Positions 1 through 7,398 of a DNA stretch of 64,000 nt are shown piece after piece. Location of the stretch: assembly GCF_033446605.1 (NCBI RefSeq), contig NZ_JAWQUO010000021.1, positions 21,863-85,862 on the forward strand. The letters are read 5' to 3'. The DNA comes from Iodobacter sp025352645. GTDB lineage: Bacteria > Pseudomonadota > Gammaproteobacteria > Burkholderiales > Chitinibacteraceae. The translations under genes and the position numbers were made by a program. Position 1 is the stretch's first letter, and every line of letters starts with the position of its first letter. Below the pieces are notes generated by a model. That model searched no databases. It was not told the origin of the DNA and was given only the letters and a program-made list of their open reading frames with translations.

Positions 1-465
1 ACAATTTGCATCTTGGAAGCAGGGGAAATGTTTGGCGAGATTGCGATGTTGGATGGGGGCCCCCGTACGGCTAGTGTTGAAACTCTGGAGGCTTGTGAGT
101 TGCTGGTGTTGCGGCGAGAAAATGTGATGCAATATTTAGATCGCCACCCCAAGGTGATGCGACAAATGCTGGCGGTTTTATGCCTGCGTTTACGTTATGT
201 CGATGATTTATTGCAAGATACGCTGTTTTTAAATTTGCCTCAGCGTCTAGGAAAAATGCTTAGGCAGCTAGCTAACCAGCATGGAATTAAAGATGCGGAT
301 GGCGTTACTATTGATTTAAAACTCACCCAACAAGAATTAGCCAATATGGTTGGCTCTAGCCGTGAAAGCGTGAATAAACAGCTCAGTGTTTGGGGAGAGC
401 GCAGCTGGATTCAGATGGAGCTTGGATTTATTCGCTTATTGCAAGCGGATAAATTGCCAGGATAG
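1..465 (+). CDS. Crp/Fnr family transcriptional regulator (3' part)
   Basis: The reading frame is open from the first base of the window, so the true start lies upstream. The visible 154 residues hold the end of a cyclic-nucleotide-binding-type beta-roll (GEMFGEIAMLDGGPRTASV), the long dimerisation helix, and a C-terminal winged helix with the recognition-helix motif TQQELANMVGSSRESVNKQL, typical of Crp/Fnr proteins. The N-terminal region is missing, so it cannot be told whether an Fnr-type cysteine cluster is present. The gene ends directly against the convergent lytic transglycosylase gene with no spacer. The family assignment is firm; the effector and targets are unknown. Confidence 0.88.
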   Translation, partial: TICILEAGEMFGEIAMLDGGPRTASVETLEACELLVLRRENVMQYLDRHPKVMRQMLAVLCLRLRYVDDLLQDTLFLNLPQRLGKMLRQLANQHGIKDADGVTIDLKLTQQELANMVGSSRESVNKQLSVWGERSWIQMELGFIRLLQADKLPG

Positions 466-1077
466 TTATTTTTCTGCCAGCTTGGTGTCTCCACCTGCAT
501 AAGCGTAATAGTTTTTCCATGCGCCATAAACAAGATTAGGGTATTCGGCACGGCCTAAGCTGCCGTTGTAACGGCCGAGTGCCCTAAAGTAATCACCGTT
601 TTCTATATTTAAATAGTGGCGCAAAATCGTACAGCCATAGCGCAAATTAGTATTCATATCGAATAAATTGTGCCCGCTGCTGCCAATCGATCTTTGCCAA
701 AATGGCATAACCTGCATTAACCCACGCGCTCCAACCACAGAGAAAGCATAGCGATTAAAGCCACTTTCTACATGAATAAGGCCCAAAACTAATTGCGGAT
801 CTAAGCCTGCGCGGCTGGCTTCGTAATGAATGGCGGTGAGTAGGGTGCGGCGGATAAATTCATCAGGGATTCGTTTTGCTAAACGGGCCGACATCGCCGC
901 AAGCCAAGCTTCGCCATCATTGGGATTGGCAAAAACCAATCTGGCGGATTGCCCATCATTGATCGATCTTTGCATTGAGGTTTGTACTGCAGAAGAAAGT
1001 TGCTCTTCTTTTTGGGCACCAGCATGGGCAAGGCCACAACAAACCAAGCTAATTAATAGAAAGTAATGCTTAAACAT
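466..1077 (-). CDS. Lytic transglycosylase, SLT domain, secreted
   Basis: A 203-residue protein with an N-terminal signal peptide (MFKHYFLLISLVCCGLAHA) and a lysozyme-like SLT domain. The catalytic glutamate is in the motif HVESGFNRYAFS, followed by the family signature GARGLMQVMP and later GRYNGSLGRAEYPNLV. Such enzymes cleave the MurNAc-GlcNAc bond of peptidoglycan in the periplasm. It is short for the family and has no SPOR or LysM domain. It appears to be a stand-alone gene. Its 3' end abuts the convergent Crp/Fnr gene, and no terminator is visible between them. Confidence 0.85.
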   Translation of the reverse strand: MFKHYFLLISLVCCGLAHAGAQKEEQLSSAVQTSMQRSINDGQSARLVFANPNDGEAWLAAMSARLAKRIPDEFIRRTLLTAIHYEASRAGLDPQLVLGLIHVESGFNRYAFSVVGARGLMQVMPFWQRSIGSSGHNLFDMNTNLRYGCTILRHYLNIENGDYFRALGRYNGSLGRAEYPNLVYGAWKNYYAYAGGDTKLAEK

Positions 1078-1131
1078 AGGCTTTATTTATATTGAGATTA
1101 GCTTGGAATGTAGCTTCTATGTGGGTATTGG

Positions 1132-1446
1132 TCAACCAGCCGCAATCAATCTAACGGCTAATGGCTGGCCAGCTGCGGCTAAGGCCAGTAGGCGATCAAT
1201 ATTTGGATGCTTATTTGGAAACGCAATTGCATCTGCGCTGTGCTCTGCATAAAGCCGAACACCCTTGGCTGCCGCCACTGCATTGATGGCACCAAACTCT
1301 TGGTATAAGGCATGATAAACCCGAACGCTGCCTGCTTGGCCTGGCTTGTTTTCAATACGCGCCACTATATGTTCGCCATCAAGCAGCTCTAGTGCTGATA
1401 AATGCTCAATAGTAGGTAAGCTGGCTAATACATCGGTAAAAAGCAT
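1132..1446 (-). CDS. DUF2322 family protein
   Basis: A 104-residue soluble protein with no signal peptide or membrane segment. The spacing of PGQAGSVRVYHAL and the C-terminal LYAEHSADA and KHPNIDRLLAL motifs match, from memory, the small DUF2322 family of beta- and gamma-proteobacteria, whose function is not known. It lies 80 bp downstream of pyrB on the same strand and could be cotranscribed with it. The family name is recalled rather than searched. Confidence 0.6.
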   Translation of the reverse strand: MLFTDVLASLPTIEHLSALELLDGEHIVARIENKPGQAGSVRVYHALYQEFGAINAVAAAKGVRLYAEHSADAIAFPNKHPNIDRLLALAAAGQPLAVRLIAAG

Positions 1447-1526
1447 AGTAAATCCTTGGTGTTGGCTAGTAATTTGGTGGCCTGATGCTCAGCCCAACAG
1501 GCTGCTAGGGAAGGTGATGTGCTCGC

Positions 1527-2795
1527 TTATAATTCATCAAAAGACGCGTCATTGGGGCCCAGCTTTTGTGGGTGGATCCAGCTAATATCGCGCAGGCTAT
1601 GCGCAATTTGCTGCTCTACGCCCAGCAGTTTAGCAAAGATCGCCATACGGATCGGCACGCCGTTATCGGTTTGGCGAAAAATGGCGAGGCGTGGGTCTTG
1701 ATTTAAATCGGTAGAGAGATCATTGGCACCGCTGCGGCTATCTCTCGGTAAAGGGTGCATCACAATCACATCTGGCTTGCAGAAGCGATTAACCGCTTGC
1801 AAGTTAATTTGAAAGTTCTCACCATAACCTTCCATTACCTCGCCTTGCATACGCTCTTTTTGCACGCGAGTAGCATAAATCACGTCGGCATCAGCCAGCC
1901 CAGTGGCTAGATTATCGGTGCACTGCACAATATTGCCATTGCGGCTGGCGGCATCCATGATACTCGCTGGCATTTCTAGGTCGCTTGGGGCAAGTAGCGT
2001 GATTTTGAGTCCACGATATAAACCCAGTAACTTAGCTAAGGAGTGCGCCGCACGGCCATGTTTTAAATCGCCGACCAAGGCAATATGGCTGCCATCGATT
2101 AATTTATCTAGGCGGGAGAATTCGCGCTCCATGGTGTAAAGATCCAGCAGTGCTTGGGTTGGATGCTCACCCGGCCCATCGCCACCGTTAATGATGGGGA
2201 TATTGCTGGCGAGGGCAAACTCGGCCACCGCGCCCTGCTCAGGGTGACGCACCACAATCACATCGGCGTAGCCACTGACTACACGGCTGGTGTCGTAGAT
2301 TGATTCGCCCTTGGCCATGGAGGAAAAGGTAAAGCCGGTGGTATCACACACCGAGCCACCTAGCCGGCAAAACGCCGCGCCAAAGCTAATCCGAGTGCGG
2401 GTACTGGCTTCAAAAAACAGATTGGCCAGCACCGCACCTTCTAGTACGCGGCAGGTTTTTTGTCTGCGGGCAACGGGCTGCATCATATCGGCAATCCGAA
2501 ATAGCTCTTCAACCGATTCGCGGCTAAATTGCTCGACGGATAATAGGTGGGGAGCCCAATGGGCAGAGGCAGAGTCGATATTTTGTGTTGTGAGGTTTTT
2601 AGGGGTTTGGCTTAGAATTTCTGCTAAAAAACGCTCAACAATGGTGGGCATGCTGCGGTGTTCATTGGAATGATCGGGTAATAGCCAGCTATCTAAGGCT
2701 CGTCGGCTGACGCCTAATCGTTCTGTTAAAGCATCACGAGTTAGGTTGAGGATGCGCATGGCATCACGAAGTGTATTTTGTTGCGCGCTTTGCAT
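1527..2795 (-). CDS. pyrB: Aspartate carbamoyltransferase with N-terminal helix-turn-helix domain
   Basis: This 422-residue protein condenses carbamoyl phosphate and L-aspartate to N-carbamoyl-L-aspartate, the committed step of pyrimidine synthesis. The catalytic part, from about residue 75, carries the carbamoyl-phosphate loop FFEASTRTRISF, the motif GGDGPGEHPTQALLDLYT and HPLPRDSRSG. About 70 extra residues precede it; residues 9-40 (MRILNLTRDALTERLGVSRR) read as a helix-turn-helix. The longest frame begins at 2852, but the ATG at 2795 has a good Shine-Dalgarno (AAGGTGG) at normal spacing and is preferred. No pyrI or pyrC lies next to it. The short palindromes just upstream suggest the HTH may act on its own promoter, which is inference. 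Confidence 0.9.
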   Translation of the reverse strand: MQSAQQNTLRDAMRILNLTRDALTERLGVSRRALDSWLLPDHSNEHRSMPTIVERFLAEILSQTPKNLTTQNIDSASAHWAPHLLSVEQFSRESVEELFRIADMMQPVARRQKTCRVLEGAVLANLFFEASTRTRISFGAAFCRLGGSVCDTTGFTFSSMAKGESIYDTSRVVSGYADVIVVRHPEQGAVAEFALASNIPIINGGDGPGEHPTQALLDLYTMEREFSRLDKLIDGSHIALVGDLKHGRAAHSLAKLLGLYRGLKITLLAPSDLEMPASIMDAASRNGNIVQCTDNLATGLADADVIYATRVQKERMQGEVMEGYGENFQINLQAVNRFCKPDVIVMHPLPRDSRSGANDLSTDLNQDPRLAIFRQTDNGVPIRMAIFAKLLGVEQQIAHSLRDISWIHPQKLGPNDASFDEL

Positions 2796-2805
2796 ATCAC
2801 CACCT

Positions 2806-2867
2806 TGTCTACACAGTGCGTGTAGTCTACAGGTTATTTCTATGTAATGCATACACTTTGCGTATAC
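2806..2867. promoter_or_regulatory. Cluster of overlapping TGT/ACA palindromes upstream of pyrB (candidate operator)
   Basis: The 71-bp gap between the HD-GYP stop and the pyrB start contains TGTCTACA (2806-2813), CTACAC-N5-GTGTAG (2809-2825), TGTAG-T-CTACA (2821-2831), TGTA-N5-TACA (2843-2855) and GTATAC (2862-2867). All are perfect inverted repeats built from similar half-sites. Several sites spaced over about 60 bp just upstream of a start codon resemble a cooperative operator. Use by the HTH of the adjacent enzyme is a hypothesis. Confidence 0.45.
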
Positions 2868-3838
2868 TAAGCGCCAGCAGCGTCACCACCCCATACGTCT
2901 TCCATAGGCACTAGGCCCGCAACGCGCTGGCTTTCGATCACGGAAATAATGCTGAAATCAATATCGTCGCTATCCCGTTCAACGATATTTATGAGTGGCT
3001 GCCACTGCTTATTGAATAATGCCGCAACGACTGGGGTTTGTTCACCACGGCCAGGGCGTTTGACGATGCCAATTTCGCCATTTAATAATTGCACAACCGC
3101 ACCAGGAGGATAAAGCCCCATGGTTTGGGTAAACAGACGGCCCAGTTTGACATCAATACTATTTTGCGAGCCGGTTAAGGATGTCAGCAGGGCTAAGTCA
3201 GACAATTGCCCGCGCCGCCAAGCATTGCGGGTCAGCATGGCGCAATAGCGATCGGCAATCCCAATTAAGCGCGCCTCAAAGTGAATATCATCACCAGATA
3301 GGCGCTGTGGATAGCCGCTGCCATCAGGGATCTCATGGTGCTGCAGAACATAATCAAGCCAAAGCGGATCGGTTACGCCTAATTTGCGTAATAGATCTCG
3401 GCCTTCAATCGGATGAACTTGCATCAGATGGCGTTGTTCATCGGAGAGGGGCCCAGATTGGCTGGATAGCTTTTCTTGAATGGCGTACATGCCAATATTC
3501 ATGGTGAGGGCGGCAGCAACAACGGGTTTGCGCTCTACTGCTGATCGGCCTAAATCACGCAAGGCCAGCTCCACCACGCAGGCCACATTAATGGCATGCC
3601 GAATAGCGTAAGTGCCATCTTGGCGCAGCATAATCATGCCAATCACCACATTACGATTAATATCGCAGGCATGGCTAAGATGGCCAACGATGCTACTGAT
3701 ATGGCTAGGGAACACCCCAGTGTAAGTATCTGATTTACTTAAAATTCGATCAAGCGCAGCACGCGATTCAAAGATGAATCGTGGGGCTGATGCGGGTCGA
3801 GAATTCTTAGAGCCACTGGGTTGAGGGGATGAGGCCAT
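2867..3838 (-). CDS. HD-GYP domain protein with degenerate HD motif
   Basis: A 323-residue cytoplasmic protein with the general layout of HD-GYP cyclic-di-GMP phosphodiesterases: early histidine (RHAINVA, H81), QVHPIEG (H142), HHEIPDGSGYP (167-177) and the late aspartate in IADRYCAM (D196). The HDxGK motif that gives the family its name is replaced by MNIGM at about residues 113-117, so two metal ligands and the conserved lysine are gone. From the known mechanism, phosphodiesterase activity is probably lost or changed. The C-terminal 100 residues look like a small beta domain (VQLLNGEIGIVKRPG). There is no receiver or membrane segment. It lies 71 bp upstream of pyrB, whose promoter region begins at its stop codon. 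Confidence 0.82.
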   Translation of the reverse strand: MASSPQPSGSKNSRPASAPRFIFESRAALDRILSKSDTYTGVFPSHISSIVGHLSHACDINRNVVIGMIMLRQDGTYAIRHAINVACVVELALRDLGRSAVERKPVVAAALTMNIGMYAIQEKLSSQSGPLSDEQRHLMQVHPIEGRDLLRKLGVTDPLWLDYVLQHHEIPDGSGYPQRLSGDDIHFEARLIGIADRYCAMLTRNAWRRGQLSDLALLTSLTGSQNSIDVKLGRLFTQTMGLYPPGAVVQLLNGEIGIVKRPGRGEQTPVVAALFNKQWQPLINIVERDSDDIDFSIISVIESQRVAGLVPMEDVWGGDAAGA

Positions 3839-4361
3839 GCAAAGCTCCGTGTTATCTCTGTCATTTTAGCTGAATAAACGGCAAGGCGACGTGGTGTGGT
3901 GATAATTCATTCATTTTTAGCCAAAAAATAGACCAAGCACCTCTTGATTAGAAAAACACGCTGTCAGTGCGGATGTTGAATTTAAGGATTTAAATATGCC
4001 AAGTATAAACTTACAAAAATTTTAATAGGATTGCTTAAGCAATTTTTGCGGATCTTATATGAAGGAAAAGCATTAATAGGGCTACTTTTGTTTACAAAAT
4101 GGCTGGAGACTTGATTATATCCTTAGCTACTGTTGGCATTTTACCAAGTAAAACATCTCTAAACATTGCGATCTAATGAAATTTGAATATACAGCACGCT
4201 GGCGTGATGAGATCAAAACAACGTTCACCCCTCTTTGCGGTGGATTAAACGCTACACATTCGCTATAAATTAATAGCTTGGGATTGGCGTTGTTATTTTA
4301 TTGGATTTGTTACAACAAATAGTCTACTTGTAAGTATTTGCTGGGGTAAAGGAAAATAATA
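3839..4361. other. Non-coding, AT-rich gap
   Basis: This 523-bp stretch lies between the divergent HD-GYP and Cache genes. No convincing gene, hairpin or repeat family copy was seen. A 30-codon frame at about 4176 has no ribosome binding site. It presumably holds the promoters of both flanking genes, but no clear -35/-10 pair stands out. Confidence 0.4.
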
Positions 4362-4817
4362 ATGAGAATGCTATGTTTGTTGATGCTAATGGGGCTGTTT
4401 ATCTTGCCTATTTGTTTTGCTGAAGGTCGAGGCAGTAAGACGGATGCAGAAAATTTAGTAAAAAAATCGATTAATTATTTACAGAAAAATGGCAGGGAAA
4501 AAAGCTTTAAAGCGTTTACTGCACCCAGTACTGAGTTCATAGACAGAGATATTTATGTTGTTGCTTATGATCGCAAGGGGAATTGCTATGCCCATGGGCA
4601 GACTGAAAAAATGGTAGGGAAAAATTTTATAAGTATTGTTGATGTTTCAGGCAAGGAATATATGAAAGAAAGAGTCAAATTATCAGGTGAAAAAAACGAA
4701 TTTTGGCATAGCTATAAATTTACCGATCCACTAACAAAGCAAGTACTGAATAAAGATACATTTTGCACAAACTATCAAGAGTTAATTATTTGTGCTGGTG
4801 TCTATCATGAAAATTGA
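4362..4817 (+). CDS. Secreted single Cache domain protein
   Basis: A 151-residue protein with a signal peptide (about residues 1-20, ending FAEG) followed by a lone Cache/PAS-like sensing domain. The recognisable core runs DIYVVAYDRKGNCYAHG, VGKNFISIVDVSGKEYM, FWHSYKFTDPLTKQVLNK and ends in IICAGVYHEN, as in sCache ligand-binding modules normally found in chemoreceptors. No membrane anchor or signalling domain follows, so it should be a free periplasmic protein. A ribosome binding site (AAAGGA) precedes the ATG. A chemoreceptor gene starts 191 bp downstream on the same strand and may use this protein as a ligand-binding partner, which is inference. Confidence 0.75.
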   Translation: MRMLCLLMLMGLFILPICFAEGRGSKTDAENLVKKSINYLQKNGREKSFKAFTAPSTEFIDRDIYVVAYDRKGNCYAHGQTEKMVGKNFISIVDVSGKEYMKERVKLSGEKNEFWHSYKFTDPLTKQVLNKDTFCTNYQELIICAGVYHEN

Positions 4818-5008
4818 AATTACTGACAAAGTTAATGCTAAGGTTTTTCCAGAGTAAATAGAGGTGATTTTGTGCTAAGCGAAGAAAAAAATAATATTGT
4901 AAAGAATATCAGGGTTTATAAAATAAGTGTCAAGTTGTTATTTTTTTAATATTAAATTTAGTTATGCATAAAAATTTATTAATCATTAAATGTATGAAAG
5001 GGGGCTAA

Positions 5009-6544
5009 GTGCTTAGCAAAATATCTATCAGATATAAAATAATGCTGCCCGCCTTGCTATCTACATGTTTAATACTATGTATGGCACTGGTGGCTTATTA
5101 TTGGGTGAATAAACAGGTGGTTTCTATTGGTGATTTATATCAAAAAGACTTTGAGTATGCTGATGGACTCAATAGAATTGAAAGTGAGGTGTATATGCTA
5201 AGAGGGGATGTTTATCAACTTTTGGCTAATATGAAAATAAACAGAGATCCAGAAAAAAATAAACGCATTGCGGATACATTATTGATTAGAACTGATGCGT
5301 TATATAACGAAATTGGTTTGTTAAAATTCAAAGGCGTAAGCGTAAATAGTGTGGTGCAATTACAAGAGGGTCTTAAAAAATATCGGGTAATGATAGGTAA
5401 TGCGATGGATATGTTAGGTGCCGATGATAATTTATCTGTGATGTTGGTTTTATCGGCAGATACGAGTTTCTCTGCATTTAATTATTTGTTAAGCCAGCAG
5501 CTTAAATTACAACGTGATAGGGTAAAAGAAGAGCAAGTCAATAACTTAGCCGATTTAGAGAAGTTTAGCCAAGGCTTTATCCTTTTCTCAATAATTTCAT
5601 TATGCCTTTCCTCCGTAATAGCATGGCGCTTGGGTGGTAATATTTCTCGCATGATTATTCAGTTTTCGCAAAATATCCGTTATTGCGCTCAAGGTGACTT
5701 ACATCAACCACTGAGCAAACAAAGCGAGGATGAGATTGGTGCAGCAGAAGAATCCTTTGAATATATGCGCTTAAGCTTAATTCATTTAATTCAAGCTATT
5801 CAAGAGCAGGCTAGCTTAGTAGGTAGCTCCGTGCAGCAAATTCATCAAAGCTGTGATAACACTTTATCTCATGCAAAGCAGCAATCAAATATGATGGATA
5901 CTAATACGGCCACCTTGCGCGAGTTGACTAATACCGCAGGTTTGGTATGCCGGATTGGTGAAGATACAGAGCGTATTTTTAATGAAACGCATCAAAGAAC
6001 TTTAGATGTTCTAAATACAGCAGGTAAGCAGTTGGATCGCTCAATTGCAATTAAGCAAATTGTAAAACTGATTGAAAAAATTGCGGCGCAAACAAATATG
6101 CTGGCACTGAATGCTGCAATTGAGGCTGCTAGAGCAGGGGAAAAGGGCAAGGGGTTTGCTATTGTAGCGGCGGAAATTAGAAAACTAGCAGAGCAGACTG
6201 CAGATGCTACCCTGGATATTAGCAGATTGATTTATGATGATTTAAGCACCATAGCCGATGGGGAATCACTTGCTGACCAGAGCGAAAAAAATGGGGCGAT
6301 AGATCAGGTTATTAAACAAATTAATAATGAAGCGGAGCATTTTCAATCGAATTTAATTAAACTAAATCAGGCTATGAGCCAGCAAATGTCGGCGGTCAGT
6401 AATATTGCGGATAATATGAGTGTCTTTGCTGAGCAAACGCAGTTTACTCAGCAAAGTACGCTGTCTACATCTGAATTTGCTAAAAATCTAAAACAAAGCA
6501 CCGAGCCTTTGTTAAAAGCAATTGGGCGCTTTTCAGTTCGTTAG
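5009..6544 (+). CDS. Methyl-accepting chemotaxis protein
   Basis: A 511-residue chemoreceptor that would signal through CheW/CheA. It has a first membrane helix (about 12-32), a periplasmic helical region of about 155 residues resembling a four-helix-bundle sensor, a second membrane helix (about 187-206), a HAMP domain and a signalling domain. The hairpin tip is KIAAQTNMLALNAAIEAARA followed by GEKGKGFAIVAAEIRKLAEQT. The start is GTG, chosen because AAAGGGGG lies just upstream. There is no C-terminal CheR-binding pentapeptide, and the segment after the tip is short for the family. The last 4 bases overlap the convergent iscX gene. Confidence 0.92.
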   Translation: MLSKISIRYKIMLPALLSTCLILCMALVAYYWVNKQVVSIGDLYQKDFEYADGLNRIESEVYMLRGDVYQLLANMKINRDPEKNKRIADTLLIRTDALYNEIGLLKFKGVSVNSVVQLQEGLKKYRVMIGNAMDMLGADDNLSVMLVLSADTSFSAFNYLLSQQLKLQRDRVKEEQVNNLADLEKFSQGFILFSIISLCLSSVIAWRLGGNISRMIIQFSQNIRYCAQGDLHQPLSKQSEDEIGAAEESFEYMRLSLIHLIQAIQEQASLVGSSVQQIHQSCDNTLSHAKQQSNMMDTNTATLRELTNTAGLVCRIGEDTERIFNETHQRTLDVLNTAGKQLDRSIAIKQIVKLIEKIAAQTNMLALNAAIEAARAGEKGKGFAIVAAEIRKLAEQTADATLDISRLIYDDLSTIADGESLADQSEKNGAIDQVIKQINNEAEHFQSNLIKLNQAMSQQMSAVSNIADNMSVFAEQTQFTQQSTLSTSEFAKNLKQSTEPLLKAIGRFSVR

Positions 6545-6735
6545 TCTGCTTCATCGATCCACATTAGTTGGATGGCTTCTAATATCTTTTCACCACAATG
6601 CTTGGCATCGTCATTAAAATCTTCCAGCTCTAGTACCCATTGCATTAAATCAGTAAAGCGTATGTTTTCTGGGTTTTGGTCTGGGTATTTATCGGCTAAA
6701 GCGATAGCAATTTCACGCGAGTCTGTCCATTTCAT
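6541..6735 (-). CDS. iscX: Fe-S cluster assembly protein IscX
   Basis: A 64-residue acidic protein that matches IscX/YfhJ over its length: MKWTDSREIAIALADKYPD at the start, then PENIRFTDLMQWVLEL and a C-terminal LMWIDEAD. IscX binds IscS and modulates cysteine desulfurase activity and iron supply. It is the last gene of the ISC operon, as in E. coli. Here it is separated from fdx by 322 bp holding an inverted-repeat element, so its cotranscription is uncertain. Its 3' end overlaps the convergent chemoreceptor gene by 4 bp. Confidence 0.92.
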   Translation of the reverse strand: MKWTDSREIAIALADKYPDQNPENIRFTDLMQWVLELEDFNDDAKHCGEKILEAIQLMWIDEAD

Positions 6736-6850
6736 TTTTCGGTACCTTAATCTGTATTAAACATCGGCTGAAATAAAATAATAGGTGTTTATTTGGCGCA
6801 GTTTGGTTTTTTATTAACGGACGTTACGCAGTAAGATCAAAAACTTGCTT

Positions 6851-7028
6851 GTCCACGAAAAACACTAAATGCACGAAAGAAAAACGGATCAAAAGAGGAT
6901 AATCTCCCTCTGCTTTTTAGCATGATGCGTTGCTTAATCACTATTAGATATTCAGCACCAGTATCCAAATCACTCAAAAAGTAATGCGCATGCGGTATCT
7001 GTTCGTGTTTTTTGTGTTTTTCGTGGAC
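6851..7028. repeat. Inverted-pair repeat, family B (CACGAAAAACAC), between fdx and iscX
   Basis: Two imperfect inverted arms, 6851-6877 (GTCCACGAAAAACAC start) and 7002-7028 (GTGTTTTTCGTGGAC end), bound a 178-bp segment that fills most of the 322-bp fdx-iscX gap. The same arm sequence recurs in inverted pairs at 21790/21951, 35665/35721 and 47473/47824. The interior shows no gene. Confidence 0.7.
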
Positions 7029-7057
7029 TAAAAAACCCTTGTGCGTAGCATCAATGA

Positions 7058-7396
7058 TTAATGATGCTCACGTGCATGATTAACCGTGTATTTGGGAATC
7101 TCTACCACTAAATCAGTGTCTTCAACAATGGATTGGCAAGAAAGGCGCGATTCAGATTCTAAGCCCCATGCCTTATCCAGCATATCGTCTTCTAGCTCGT
7201 CCGATGGCGCTAAGGAGTTAAAACCTTCGCGGATAATCACATGGCAGGTGGTGCAGGCACAGGATTTTTCGCAAGCGTGTTCGATTTCGATATCGTTTTG
7301 TAGCAGTACATCACAAATCGAGATACCTGCTTCGGCTTCAAGCACGGCGCCTTCAGGGCAGAGCTGGGGGTGAGGTAGAACAACAATTTGAACCAT
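7058..7396 (-). CDS. fdx: ISC-type [2Fe-2S] ferredoxin
   Basis: A 112-residue adrenodoxin-type ferredoxin. Cluster ligands are in the motif CEKSCACTTC (Cys-x5-Cys-x2-Cys) with the fourth in RLSCQS. It supplies electrons for cluster assembly on IscU. It lies 2 bp after hscA and was surely translated from the same message. Length and sequence are normal for the ISC operon. Confidence 0.95.
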   Translation of the reverse strand: MVQIVVLPHPQLCPEGAVLEAEAGISICDVLLQNDIEIEHACEKSCACTTCHVIIREGFNSLAPSDELEDDMLDKAWGLESESRLSCQSIVEDTDLVVEIPKYTVNHAREHH

Positions 7397-7398
7397 GA

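Noticed and set aside
4176..4268. A 30-codon frame upstream of the Cache gene.
   Set aside because: No ribosome binding site, no family, and a length expected by chance.
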